Under the pieces are notes generated by a model. The model was not told the origin of the DNA and ran no database searches. It was given only the letters and a program-made list of their open reading frames with translations. Made by a program: the position numbers and the translations under genes. Below, piece by piece: positions 1 to 9,294 of a DNA stretch of 60,828 nucleotides. Origin of the DNA: Verrucomicrobiota bacterium (lineage in GTDB: Bacteria; Verrucomicrobiota; Verrucomicrobiia; Limisphaerales; UBA9464); the NCBI GenBank assembly GCA_947471985.1, contig CANIZL010000028.1:1-60828 (forward strand), written 5' to 3'. Position 1 is the stretch's first letter. Each line of letters opens with the position of its first letter.

Positions 1-2
1 AA

Positions 3-1046
3 TTCGCCGAGACCCTGGAACTTTCCCGGGAGATGGGCGCGCTGGTGGCCGGGGTGGCCTTGTCCACTTTCCCCTATGCGCTCGATGTCACCGCCAAAGT
101 GACCAGCCTGCGCGATTTCTTCGTCACCCTGTTTTTTGTGAGTCTGGGTATGAAGATCAGTCCCCCCGGCGGTAGCGTGGTGGGTTGGGCGGTCGTCTTT
201 GGCGCCTTTACGGTGGTCGCCCGATTGCTCACGACGTTTCCGCCCTTGTACCTGCTGCGCCAGGGCTTCCGGACGAGCCTGCTGCCGGCCATCAATCTCG
301 CCCAAGTCAGCGAATTCTCCCTGGTGCTCTTGGAAATCGGGGCGGACCCGAAATCCGGTCACGTCAGTCCCGCGGCCAAGGACATGGTTTCCATCGCCTT
401 CGTCCTGTTGGCCGCGGGTTCCACCCTCGCCATGGGGCGCTCCGACAGTCTGGTGCGGTTTTTCATTCCAGTACTGCGCAAACTCGGCCTGCGGGACTTG
501 GATGCCGCCACCGAAGCTCACCCTCACGGCGGTGGACACGGCAGCGGATCACGCATCCTGCTCCTGGGCTTCTTCCGTTCCGCCAGCGCGCTGCTCGCCG
601 AAATGGAACAGCGTGCGCCGGATTTGCTCGCGTTGACCGGCGTCGTGGATTTCAACCCCGAGGTCCACCGCGAACTCAAGGCCCGGGGAATCAATGTCAT
701 CTACGGGGACATCTCGCAGCGGGACACCCTCGTCCACGCCGGCGTCGGGCATGCGGAGGTGCTGGTGTGTTCGGTCCCCGACAGTCTGCTCAAGGGGATC
801 ACGAATGAAAAACTGGTACAGCAGCTGCGGGAGCTGAACCCCAAGGCCACCATCATCGCGCCGGCGGAGCTTCTGAGTGATGCGGCCCGACTGATCGCCG
901 CGGGAGCCGACCAAGTGGTCGTGCCACGGATCAGTGACGGAGCCGAGCTACTGGAGGCGCTGCGCGCGTGGCAGACTGGCACCTTGCGGGAGGCCCGCGA
1001 CACCCTCCTCAATAACCTGAAATCCCGCCGCGAAGTGCTGCACTGA
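3..1046 (+). CDS. Kef-type cation:proton antiporter, 5'-truncated by the window edge
   Basis: This is the C-terminal part of a CPA2 (Kef/RosB-like) monovalent cation:proton antiporter; the frame is open from base 3 and the true start lies outside the window. The first ~150 residues carry the last membrane helices (for example FFVTLFFVSLGMK and VSIAFVLLAAGSTLAMG). A His/Gly-rich linker (HPHGGGHGSGS, about fragment residues 172-182) joins them to a cytoplasmic RCK_N/TrkA-N domain with the acidic residue of VVDFNPE that normally contacts the nucleotide ribose. The usual GxGxxG loop reads GFFRSA, so nucleotide gating may be altered. The family exchanges K+ or Na+ for protons across the inner membrane. 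The next gene lies 106 bases on, same strand. Confidence 0.88.
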   Translation, partial: FAETLELSREMGALVAGVALSTFPYALDVTAKVTSLRDFFVTLFFVSLGMKISPPGGSVVGWAVVFGAFTVVARLLTTFPPLYLLRQGFRTSLLPAINLAQVSEFSLVLLEIGADPKSGHVSPAAKDMVSIAFVLLAAGSTLAMGRSDSLVRFFIPVLRKLGLRDLDAATEAHPHGGGHGSGSRILLLGFFRSASALLAEMEQRAPDLLALTGVVDFNPEVHRELKARGINVIYGDISQRDTLVHAGVGHAEVLVCSVPDSLLKGITNEKLVQQLRELNPKATIIAPAELLSDAARLIAAGADQVVVPRISDGAELLEALRAWQTGTLREARDTLLNNLKSRREVLH

Positions 1047-1152
1047 CCGCCGATGGCCCGCTCCACGCTCGGCGATGGATCCGCCCGGTCTGGAAACCCG
1101 GAGGCCTCCTTTCACTCGCCAGCCCAAAGCCGTACCGATAGGCTCCCGCCCC

Positions 1153-1911
<759 letters not shown>

Positions 1912-1917
1912 CCGCTC

Positions 1918-3075
1918 ATGCCTCTGACCCTGGAAGCTCTGCAAAACGACGATGCCCTGCGGCATCACGAATTCCCCGTCACCCGCAAGTCGATCTTCCT
2001 GGGGCACGCCGGCGTCTGCCCGCTGCCGCGGCGCGTGACGGAGGCGATGACCGGGTATCTCACGGCCTGTCAGGACGGCGGGCAGGAGACCGCCCTGCCC
2101 CTCCGCCTGGAGGCCGACACCCGCGAAAGCGCGGCCCAGCTGCTTCATTGTTCCGCGGAGGAGATTGCGCTCGTCGGGCCCACCTCCCTGGCCCTCTCCT
2201 TTGTGGCGGGCGGACTGAAATTCCGGCGCAATGACAACATCCTCGTCTACCACGACGACTACCCCTCCAACGTCTACCCGTGGCTGGCCCTCGCCGATCG
2301 CGTGCAGGTGCGGTTTCTGAACGTCCGCGAACTTGGCCGCATCCGCCTCATCGATGTGCAGGGACAGGTCGACGACAACACGCGCCTGGTCGCGCTGGCC
2401 AGCGGTCATTACCTGTCGGGTTGGCGCCTCAACATGGATGCCTTGGGCAAATGGCTGCGGGCCCGCAATGTTTTGTTCTGTGTGGATGCGATCCAGACGC
2501 TTGGGGCCTTCCCCACCACGGTGAAACACGTCGATTTCCTCGCCGCGGACGCGCACAAATGGCTGCTGGGCCCCAGTCATGCCGGCATTCTTTATGTCCG
2601 CCGGGAAGTACAGGCGAAGCTCTCACCCATTGTTCATGGCTGGCACAATCTCCGTTGCCCCAATTTCCTGACGCAGGATGAACTGGTATTCAAGGACGAC
2701 GCCCGACGCTACGAATGTGGCACCAACAACTTTCTGGGCATGGTCGGACTCCGGGAATCACTTCGTCTGATTCAGGAAATCGGCGTCGACACCATCGCGG
2801 CCGAGCTGACCCGCAAGCGCCAGTGGCTGGTCCCCGCATTACAAGCCTTGGGCTACGAAGTGATCTGCCCGGTCGCGCCCCCGGAAAATACCGGCGGGGT
2901 GATCAGCATCCACAAGCCCGGAGTGGATCTGGCGGAGGTCCACAGCCGCCTGACCGCCGCGGGGATCGTCACATCGCTGCGCCACCTGCCTGGGGGACAA
3001 CCCGTGCTGCGATTGGCCCCGCATTTCTACAACACCGATGCCGAGATGCAGCGGGTTCTGGAAGTTCTCGCCTGA
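1918..3075 (+). CDS. Aminotransferase class V-fold PLP enzyme
   Basis: A 385-residue fold-type I PLP enzyme of the class V aminotransferase/cysteine desulfurase/isopenicillin N epimerase group. The PLP Schiff-base lysine is Lys214 in DAHKWLLGP, preceded by the pyridoxal-binding Asp of FCVDAIQTLGA. The substrate-side HxxY/GTNN region appears as ECGTNNFLGM. The active-site loop cysteine of NifS/IscS is not evident, so this is more likely an epimerase-, kynureninase- or selenocysteine lyase-like enzyme than a sulfur-donating desulfurase. The start ATG follows the TerC gene closely. Substrate unknown. Confidence 0.88.
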   Translation: MPLTLEALQNDDALRHHEFPVTRKSIFLGHAGVCPLPRRVTEAMTGYLTACQDGGQETALPLRLEADTRESAAQLLHCSAEEIALVGPTSLALSFVAGGLKFRRNDNILVYHDDYPSNVYPWLALADRVQVRFLNVRELGRIRLIDVQGQVDDNTRLVALASGHYLSGWRLNMDALGKWLRARNVLFCVDAIQTLGAFPTTVKHVDFLAADAHKWLLGPSHAGILYVRREVQAKLSPIVHGWHNLRCPNFLTQDELVFKDDARRYECGTNNFLGMVGLRESLRLIQEIGVDTIAAELTRKRQWLVPALQALGYEVICPVAPPENTGGVISIHKPGVDLAEVHSRLTAAGIVTSLRHLPGGQPVLRLAPHFYNTDAEMQRVLEVLA

Positions 3076-3143
3076 CACCGGTCCCGCACGAAAGCGGTCC
3101 CGTAAATTTGCCGGGCCGCCAGGCAGCGCGTTGAATTCCGCGC

Positions 3144-4436
3144 GTGAAGTGTTTTTCGACGGCCCCTGAGTCGGGTGGTTACCTTTCGCGGCAACCGGCA
3201 AGAGCGACGTACCAGTGGCTGCGCTGCATGGCGCTCACCGGCGCGTGCCTCGCCGCTCTGGCGTCGACCCCACCCGTCAATGCCGCCCAAGTCACGTTGC
3301 CCAGCGGTTTCGTCCGCGAACCCCTGGCGGGCTCGGAGCTGGCCGAACCGGTTAATCTGGAGTTCGCGCCGGATGGGGCCCTCTGGATTTGCGGACGACA
3401 GGGAAATCTTTGGCGGCTGAACACGACGACCAAGGCATCGCATCAAGTCGGCCACATCGACACCCAGACGTCCGGCGATCGCGGTCTCCACGGGTTCGCC
3501 TTCCACCCCGATTTCCCGCAAAACCATCAGGTCTTCGTCTTTTACAACGCGCCCACCAACGCGCCGTCGAAACTGCTTAGCCGGATCAGTCGCTTCACGA
3601 TCACCGGCGATGGCGTCGACGCAAAACTCGATCCGGGCTCGGAAATTCGCTTGTTGGAATTCGCCTTCAATGATTATGGGCAACACGTGGGGGGAGCCCT
3701 GCTGGCCCATCCGCGCGATCGCACCCTGTACATTTCCACCGGCGACAACAACGAGATCGGGCGCCTCAAGGAATACTGCAATGACCCGGAAAATCAGGCC
3801 CAATCGCTCCACGATCTCCGGGGCAAGGTATTGCGCCTCGGATTTGACGGTACGATTCCCCAGGATAATCCCTTCGTGGGAACCGCAGGCGCGCGGGGCG
3901 AAATTTACACCCGCGGGCACCGGCAACCGTGGCAGTTGAGTTACGATGCCCCGACGGGTTGGATTCTCCTGGCCGAGAACGGCGGCGATCAACTCGACGA
4001 TCACGACGAGGTGAATCGACTGAGTCCCGGACTCAATTGCGGATGGCCGCGGGTGTTTGCGGATGGCAAGGAAACCCTGACACGGACGAACCATGTGGCG
4101 GGGTTCCCGACGCCTTGGTTTTCCTACCTGCGCAATACCGGCGCGTCCGCAACCGGAGCCTTGATCTATCGACCGCCCGCAGCGGGAAGAGCTTTTCCAA
4201 AAAAATTCCACGGCGGACTTTTCTATAGCGATTACAACCGCAAATCCGTGCGATTTGCCCCCGTTGATCCAGCCGCCGAGCACCCGGGTAAAAGCGAGCC
4301 GTTCGCCCAGAATTTTGCCGGTGGTCCCGTGGCCCTTCGGGAAGGTCCCGACGGCGCCCTTTATCTGGCGGAATACGGCGGATGGTTCCAAGCCCACACG
4401 AACGACACCCTGTCCCGCATCGTCTGGAAACCGTAA
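3144..4436 (+). CDS. Exported PQQ-type soluble sugar dehydrogenase
   Basis: A 430-residue protein of the soluble glucose/aldose (sorbosone) dehydrogenase family, a six-bladed propeller that uses PQQ in the periplasm. Family marks are GLHGFAFHPDF, LYISTGDNNE, DLRGKVLRL, EIYTRGHRQPWQL, LLAENGGDQLDDHDEVN and GPDGALYLAEYGG. The histidine of RGLHGFAFHP is the expected catalytic base region. The N-terminus contains a signal peptide ending near STPPVNAAQ; an in-frame ATG at 3228 (MALTGACLAALAS) would give a more normal signal peptide than the ATG at 3144. No PQQ synthesis genes are in the window. Sugar specificity cannot be read. Confidence 0.85.
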   Translation: MKCFSTAPESGGYLSRQPARATYQWLRCMALTGACLAALASTPPVNAAQVTLPSGFVREPLAGSELAEPVNLEFAPDGALWICGRQGNLWRLNTTTKASHQVGHIDTQTSGDRGLHGFAFHPDFPQNHQVFVFYNAPTNAPSKLLSRISRFTITGDGVDAKLDPGSEIRLLEFAFNDYGQHVGGALLAHPRDRTLYISTGDNNEIGRLKEYCNDPENQAQSLHDLRGKVLRLGFDGTIPQDNPFVGTAGARGEIYTRGHRQPWQLSYDAPTGWILLAENGGDQLDDHDEVNRLSPGLNCGWPRVFADGKETLTRTNHVAGFPTPWFSYLRNTGASATGALIYRPPAAGRAFPKKFHGGLFYSDYNRKSVRFAPVDPAAEHPGKSEPFAQNFAGGPVALREGPDGALYLAEYGGWFQAHTNDTLSRIVWKP

Positions 4437-4467
4437 CCGTAACCAGACCAGGGCCCGCCCCGGAGCT

Positions 4468-5409
4468 CTAGGAGAGCGGAGGCGGATTAGCGCTGCGGTT
4501 TGTCGACGTCCCCAACGCAGTCGTGGATTGCGCAGCCAGCAGCTGCCCCAGGAGCGCCGCCCCCTCCGGCAGCAAAGTTACGCGGCCCTCGGAATGAACG
4601 ACCTTCTGGGTTTCCAAAACCCGGAAGAGGGCGTCTGCGACCTCGGGATCCTGCGAGATCTGATCGAGGGCTGCACCGACAATGTTCGGTCGGATGGCAC
4701 TGGCCTTGGCAAACTCCACCGCCGCCTGCCGGTCCGCGGTACTGGTGATGATGCTCACCTGATTGGCGCCATCCTGCTTGATCGCGGACGTAACCTGGCG
4801 CAATCGATTCACGACCTTGCTCTCAATCTGTTTGATCATCGCGAAGTCCCGGAAGTGCACTTTGCGGATATAGACAGAACCGAGTTTGTAACCCCACTCA
4901 TGCGATTTCGGAGAAACTTCCGCCCGCACCGTACTGCTCATGGCATGCCGATTGATGAGCATGCTACCCAGCGGCAGATTACTCAGGCACCGCACCGTGG
5001 AGTTGCTGACGTTGGCCGCCAGTGAACCGCGCGGATCGGTGTTCTTAAAGAGGTAGGAAACCGGATCGCTGATGAACATCTCGTACCAGATTCCGATGCC
5101 CATGGGCGCCCCTTCCTCGGAATTCACCGGCTGACTCCGCAGGTATTCCTGATCCAGTCGCATGTCGAGCACGTGGCAGGTGCCCAGCCAGTTTACAATC
5201 AGGGCGCGCCAGCCCATCCGGGTGATCAGCATGTGAAGCCCGGGGTCGTCGATGGTGTCCACCACCTTGCCAAAGAGCACGTAGACAAAGCACCGTCGTT
5301 CGGGCACCACGGCGTAGAATCCCAACAGCCGGGCAAGCAGCAGGGCGATGGGCATGACGATGAACCCGGCCACAAATGTGGCGGCGGCGGCGATCAGGAA
5401 GGGAATCAC
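4468..5409 (-). CDS. SPFH/Band 7 membrane protein, HflC-like
   Basis: A 313-residue SPFH-domain protein, second of a two-gene pair. One N-terminal membrane helix (residues ~4-30, LIAAAATFVAGFIVMPIALL) is followed by the SPFH domain with a variable helical tail. SPFH proteins form oligomeric cages at the membrane that organise proteases or microdomains; HflK/HflC cages hold FtsH. The GTG start overlaps the upstream gene's stop by four bases (GTGA), showing translational coupling. No FtsH gene is nearby, so the partner protease is unknown. Confidence 0.83.
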   Translation of the reverse strand: MIPFLIAAAATFVAGFIVMPIALLLARLLGFYAVVPERRCFVYVLFGKVVDTIDDPGLHMLITRMGWRALIVNWLGTCHVLDMRLDQEYLRSQPVNSEEGAPMGIGIWYEMFISDPVSYLFKNTDPRGSLAANVSNSTVRCLSNLPLGSMLINRHAMSSTVRAEVSPKSHEWGYKLGSVYIRKVHFRDFAMIKQIESKVVNRLRQVTSAIKQDGANQVSIITSTADRQAAVEFAKASAIRPNIVGAALDQISQDPEVADALFRVLETQKVVHSEGRVTLLPEGAALLGQLLAAQSTTALGTSTNRSANPPPLS

Positions 5410-6434
5410 GGTCTGGCCTCCACGAAAATTTTCTGGGCCTTGTCAAACAGCGAAAGGCGGACATTGCGAACGTAGGCGGCCAGCACACCGGAGCCGCTTC
5501 GTTTCAACTCACTCAACTGTTCCGCCTGCCGCAACAATGGCTCCACTTCCGCCTGCGCTCGCAGGGTTTCGATTTCCACCGCTCGGCGTGACTGGACGAT
5601 CTTCTGATCCGCCGCTGCCTGGGCAAGACTGATATCGGAGGACACCTGATTGTAGGCGGTATTGATCGCCGCGAGGGCCGACTCCACCTCCGGCGGCGGA
5701 TCAATGCCGGTGATCAAGGAGGCATCGAGCACCATGCCATAACGGGCTGCCGACGACCGGCATTCCTGGTCCATGTGCTCATTCAGATCCCGCATGTTCT
5801 TGCGGATGTCATTGATCGAAATGCCGGTGACAATGGTCGCATCCGGACCACCAATTGCCGGCAGGACCGGTGCGTCCGGTGAAACATGGGGCGCCTCGAA
5901 ATTCGCGATCCGTTCGCGTAGGACCGAAACGAAATACCCCATCACGTGCGCAATCGGATGTTTTACCCCGAAGAGGTAGGCGTAGAGGTTGCGATCGGCA
6001 ACGCGGTAACGGATCTGGCCGGTAAGTCCGGTGTTCAGCTGATCCTTGGTCACCGCCTCCAAAATTGTCCCGCTGCCATTGGCCGAGGCATCCGTGGGGT
6101 CCCACGCCATGTTCACCGTCTCAGTGGCAATGGACACCTTGTAAACCCGCTCCCACGGCCACCGGAAGTAAGGTCCACCGGGGGGAATCACCCGCACCTG
6201 CGGATATGTGTAACGCGTTTTTTCATCCTCCGTGAGCGCCTCGGAAATGGGATCGTCCGAGGTGGTCAATTCACCGACACGCTGGGCCCGGCCGAAGCTG
6301 GTTTTAACGGCCCGCTCATTCTGATTGACGGTATAGAGTCCGGCGACGAGGTAGCGGACGAGGAACCAAGCCACGAACCCGAAAAGGCAACCGGCAAGGA
6401 TATTCATAAATGGACGGAAGCTGGTTAGGCCCAT
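5406..6434 (-). CDS. SPFH/Band 7 membrane protein, HflK-like
   Basis: A 342-residue SPFH-domain protein, first of the pair. An N-terminal helix (NILAGCLFGFVAWFLVRYLV, after a short cytosolic lead) precedes a Band 7 domain starting at LYTVNQNERAVKTSFGRAQ, typical of HflK/stomatin. The C-terminal ~80 residues are a charged coiled coil (DQKIVQSRRAVEIETLRAQA) used for oligomerisation. ATG 6434 is used here; ATG 6407 (MNILAGCLF) is an alternative directly before the helix, and neither has a strong Shine-Dalgarno sequence. Three 9-base tandem repeats lie 40-64 bases upstream. Likely co-translated with the next gene. Confidence 0.85.
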   Translation of the reverse strand: MGLTSFRPFMNILAGCLFGFVAWFLVRYLVAGLYTVNQNERAVKTSFGRAQRVGELTTSDDPISEALTEDEKTRYTYPQVRVIPPGGPYFRWPWERVYKVSIATETVNMAWDPTDASANGSGTILEAVTKDQLNTGLTGQIRYRVADRNLYAYLFGVKHPIAHVMGYFVSVLRERIANFEAPHVSPDAPVLPAIGGPDATIVTGISINDIRKNMRDLNEHMDQECRSSAARYGMVLDASLITGIDPPPEVESALAAINTAYNQVSSDISLAQAAADQKIVQSRRAVEIETLRAQAEVEPLLRQAEQLSELKRSGSGVLAAYVRNVRLSLFDKAQKIFVEARP

Positions 6435-6473
6435 TGTGGGACGCGACCAAGGGGAATCGGCTAACTTCGCTCA

Positions 6474-6498
6474 CCCCCACTTCCCCCACTTCCCCCAC
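6474..6498. repeat. Three tandem copies of CCCCCAC-TT upstream of the SPFH pair
   Basis: CCCCCAC occurs at 6474-6480, 6483-6489 and 6492-6498, each separated by TT, a period of 9 bases. On the minus strand this is a G-rich track (three G5 runs) lying 40-64 bases before the HflK-like start, i.e. in its probable leader or promoter. Confidence 0.8.
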
Positions 6499-6550
6499 GT
6501 CCGTCACCGAATCGGAATGCCCAAAAATGGGCCACCCGTCAGAGTCCATT

Positions 6551-6949
6551 TCAGGCCCTCAGCTTCCAAGCCACATCCCCGTCAAAGGACCGATAATCAC
6601 AGGTCAATTCGGTCCCGGCCGGAAGATCGGCCAGCGCCACAGTCACCGGATCCCCCGCGGCATTCCCAATCCTCGGATCGATGCCCGTGGTGGGTGTCGC
6701 ACTATGATTCATAAATCGCCCGTGATCAGCATTCAGAACGAACTGACCGGTAGTGCGATCAAGATAGGCATAGTGGCGGAGGAACTCCCGGGCCGGCTCC
6801 GGGAGCTCTTGGAGATCCTCCACCAGGAAGGTGGTGTCGAAGCCGGCCTGGAACCGCCAGATTTCCGTCCCCGCCGCCACCGGCTGGCGCGTAAAAACAC
6901 CCAGGCCGTGAATATGGCTGGGTGCCAGGTCCGTGGGAATCAGCAGCAC
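6551..6949 (-). CDS. Small SET-domain protein (putative lysine methyltransferase)
   Basis: A 132-residue stand-alone SET domain. The N-terminal SPSxIHGLGVF-type opening appears as APSHIHGLGVF, the SAM/lysine-site motif FxNHS as RFMNHSATPT, and the closing ELTxDY as ELTCDYRSFD. The cysteine-rich post-SET zinc motif is absent, as usual in bacterial versions. I place the start at GTG 6949 (protein VLLIPTDLAPSHIHG), since the longer frame runs into the upstream NIPSNAP gene. It would methylate protein lysines using S-adenosylmethionine; the target is unknown. It lies 38 bases after the NIPSNAP gene and is probably in its operon. Confidence 0.75.
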   Translation of the reverse strand: MLLIPTDLAPSHIHGLGVFTRQPVAAGTEIWRFQAGFDTTFLVEDLQELPEPAREFLRHYAYLDRTTGQFVLNADHGRFMNHSATPTTGIDPRIGNAAGDPVTVALADLPAGTELTCDYRSFDGDVAWKLRA

Positions 6950-6987
6950 AAGCAGAGTACCGGAGCGATGCCGTCCGCCGTCGCGGA

Positions 6988-7830
6988 TCAGCGGGTGGGA
7001 GAATAATCCGTCGGACGGAGGAACGTCGATTTGACCCCGTTCGCAGCCGTCAACGAGCCACCCGCCGCCGCCTCGCTGGCCTTGCGAGCCGCGTCCCAAC
7101 GCGGGTCCGACCCAAACGCCTTAAAGCTTTTTCCGGCGGCCTCCGGTGAGGCATGGTGCAGAAAATACTGGAGGGTGATGTCTCCGTTCGGTTGGTCGGC
7201 CAGCCGGTGGAAATAGCCCCAGTTACCCATTCCGTGTTCGGCGAAGAGCCGAATGGTGTGATCCCGGAAGCGGGCGTCCAGATGGCTCAATCGGCCCGGA
7301 GGTGTCGTGTACGACCGCAATTCAAAAACGCCACCTTTGGAAACATTCCCCAACCCGACTGACGGAGAATAGTCGGTCGTGGCGAGATAGAAATTCTCCG
7401 GCGGCTTGGCCAGAATGGGCCCGGCCGCTTCGCTGGCCTTTTGAGCCGCCTTCCAATCGGGATCGGCCATGAACGCCTTCCAGGAAGCTTCGCGCGCTTC
7501 ACGGCTTGGATAGCGCAGCAGGAAATGGAGACGTTGATCCGCCGTGTCGACCGGCATCCAGTAGCCCACGCTCTCAATGCCGTGCTTCTTGAACAAGCGC
7601 AACGTCGCAGTACGAAACCGGTTGTGCAACGCGTCGGCCTTGCCGGGGTTGATGGTGTAAATCCGCAGCTCGTACATATGGGAATCCGGATGTCCGGAAG
7701 CCCGTTGCCCGGCACCGGCGGCACTGGAGTGGGTTGAGGTCAGGAGGTCCGCGGAACCGGTGGCACAACCGCCAATAACGACAGCGGAAGCGGCCACGGC
7801 GGACGCATTAAGAAATTCGCGACGATTCAT
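6988..7830 (-). CDS. Tat-exported protein with two NIPSNAP domains
   Basis: A 280-residue protein with a twin-arginine signal (NRREFLNASAVAASAVVIGG, residues 2-21), followed by a cysteine that could be lipidated (IGGC). Two dimeric alpha/beta-barrel NIPSNAP domains follow: MYELRIYTINPGKADALHNR (about residue 52 on) and VFELRSYTTPPGRLSHLDAR (about residue 165 on). In bacteria NIPSNAP proteins are often found beside sugar or aromatic metabolism genes, but their chemistry is not settled. The start ATG is 111 bases after the last respiratory gene, so it may be read through from that operon. No function can be assigned. Confidence 0.85.
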   Translation of the reverse strand: MNRREFLNASAVAASAVVIGGCATGSADLLTSTHSSAAGAGQRASGHPDSHMYELRIYTINPGKADALHNRFRTATLRLFKKHGIESVGYWMPVDTADQRLHFLLRYPSREAREASWKAFMADPDWKAAQKASEAAGPILAKPPENFYLATTDYSPSVGLGNVSKGGVFELRSYTTPPGRLSHLDARFRDHTIRLFAEHGMGNWGYFHRLADQPNGDITLQYFLHHASPEAAGKSFKAFGSDPRWDAARKASEAAAGGSLTAANGVKSTFLRPTDYSPTR

Positions 7831-7941
7831 GGTAATCGCCGGGAGACTTGGCGCGAGGTCGCACGGAAGGCAAAAGAAATCGACCGAGTCTCAGCGGATC
7901 GAGCCTGAACCGAAGGAGCGGAAAACTCAACGCCGCGCCGA

Positions 7942-8640
7942 CTACTTCCCGAGTTCCTTCAACAACGCCTGCAACTTCTCCGGCGGCAACGCCTTCAACT
8001 TGTCCCGCAGCTGCTCGGGAGTCAGTTCCGTCGCCGATCCACCCCCAAGACTCTCAGGAATCTTCTCCAACTCCGCCACCGTCCACTTGGCCTCGCGGCC
8101 CTTGGTTTCGTTCAGAACCGCCTTGATCTGATCCACGGAAACCGGTCCGCCCTTATTTCCCCAAGCCTGCCGGATGAACGTGGACACCGCTGCCAGCTGC
8201 TCGGGTGAGAGCTGCGATCCCCAAGCCAGCATACCGGTGTTATTGTATTCCTTGCCCGCGACTTTAATGGGACCTTCCACCGCGTGCGCCAGGATCCGGA
8301 TCAAGCGAGCCGGGCCGGCGGCCACCACCCACTCTGACTTGTCCAAAGGCGGAACTCCGGGCGCCCCTTCGCCTTCACCGCGGGTACCGTGGCAAGCCTG
8401 GCAATTCGCCACGTAAATGCGGCGACCTTCCTTGAACTCCGGAGACTCAGGGGCAGCCGCCGGACCGGCACTGACGGTCCGTTTGGTGGGTACCGCTTCA
8501 AACTCACTCCCGTCGAAGCGCCCGCCGTAATGTCCGAGATAGACGCCGCCCCAGGCGATCAACCCGAGCGAACCGACCAAAATCACGGTCTCAAGCACGC
8601 CCATGCCACGAGTCTGGATGGAATCCACAGAAATTCTCAC
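7942..8640 (-). CDS. Membrane-anchored monoheme cytochrome c, CcoP-like position
   Basis: A 232-residue protein with one membrane helix (about residues 14-40) and one class I cytochrome c domain: heme motif CQACH followed by GTRGEGEGAPGVPPLDKSEW, and a likely Met axial ligand in NNTGMLAWG. The C-terminal ~80 residues are a Lys/Glu/Leu-rich helical extension (LTPEQLRDKLKALPPEKLQ). By position and shape it takes the place of CcoP of cbb3 oxidases, but CcoP normally carries two hemes and this one carries one. The GTG start overlaps the upstream stop (GTGA). It would hold electrons on the periplasmic face. Last gene of the ten-gene respiratory cluster. Confidence 0.85.
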   Translation of the reverse strand: MRISVDSIQTRGMGVLETVILVGSLGLIAWGGVYLGHYGGRFDGSEFEAVPTKRTVSAGPAAAPESPEFKEGRRIYVANCQACHGTRGEGEGAPGVPPLDKSEWVVAAGPARLIRILAHAVEGPIKVAGKEYNNTGMLAWGSQLSPEQLAAVSTFIRQAWGNKGGPVSVDQIKAVLNETKGREAKWTVAELEKIPESLGGGSATELTPEQLRDKLKALPPEKLQALLKELGK

Positions 8641-9290
8641 GGAGCCTCCTCCTTCTTGGGCAATGCCGCCTCGGGCAATTCCACACTTTGACGCAAGCTC
8701 ACCAGATACGCCGCCAACTGCTCGGCCTTGAGGGTCGGAACCAACTGACTGCCCCCTTTGAGGGCCGCCGCACCGCTCAGCGCCAACGCCGTGGGCGAAA
8801 CGCCCCGATCCTTGGTCCGGCTCACCTCAAACAAATAAGGCGCCCCCGGACACAAACTTGCGGCGTTATTCGTCAGCAGCCGAGGATTATAGAGACGTAC
8901 CAAAGGAAAGGCGTTCGTCCCCAACCGTTCACCATAATTGGCCAGATCCGGGCCCAACCGACTGAAACCCGGGATCGCCGGCGCCTCGAAAACGTAATCC
9001 CGAGCCACGGAACGTCGTTGCCCCCAACCGCGGGCCAAATCCGATCCTTCACTCGCCGGACGAACCTGCTGAGTGTGACATTCCGTGCAACCTTGGGCCC
9101 GATAGATCTCGGCGCCCTGCCGGGCCGCTCCCGCGCGTTCGGCCGGCACATAAGTGACGACCCCAATGTCGTTGGTGCTGCCCTGCGGGGAGAGATCCCC
9201 CAACTGCAAACGCGGCGCCACGACCAGTCCGTACCACGACGCGGAGAACGTCGCCAAGACACCAAAAAAAAGGAGAGGACCCTGATTCAT
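8637..9290 (-). CDS. CcoO-like membrane-anchored cytochrome c
   Basis: A 217-residue protein resembling CcoO (FixO), the monoheme cytochrome subunit of cbb3 oxidases. The N-terminal anchor is FFGVLATFSASWYGLVVAP. The heme motif with its family context, GCTECHTQQVRP, matches the CcoO pattern GCxxCHxQxxRP, and EGSDLARGWGQRRSVARDYVFE matches the downstream CcoO signature. A loop with LYNPRLLTNNAASLCPGAPYLFEV supplies the distal region. It starts 4 bases after the CcoN-like stop and overlaps the next gene by 4 bases. With no functional catalytic subunit beside it, its partner is an open question. Confidence 0.85.
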   Translation of the reverse strand: MNQGPLLFFGVLATFSASWYGLVVAPRLQLGDLSPQGSTNDIGVVTYVPAERAGAARQGAEIYRAQGCTECHTQQVRPASEGSDLARGWGQRRSVARDYVFEAPAIPGFSRLGPDLANYGERLGTNAFPLVRLYNPRLLTNNAASLCPGAPYLFEVSRTKDRGVSPTALALSGAAALKGGSQLVPTLKAEQLAAYLVSLRQSVELPEAALPKKEEAP

Positions 9291-9294
9291 CGGG

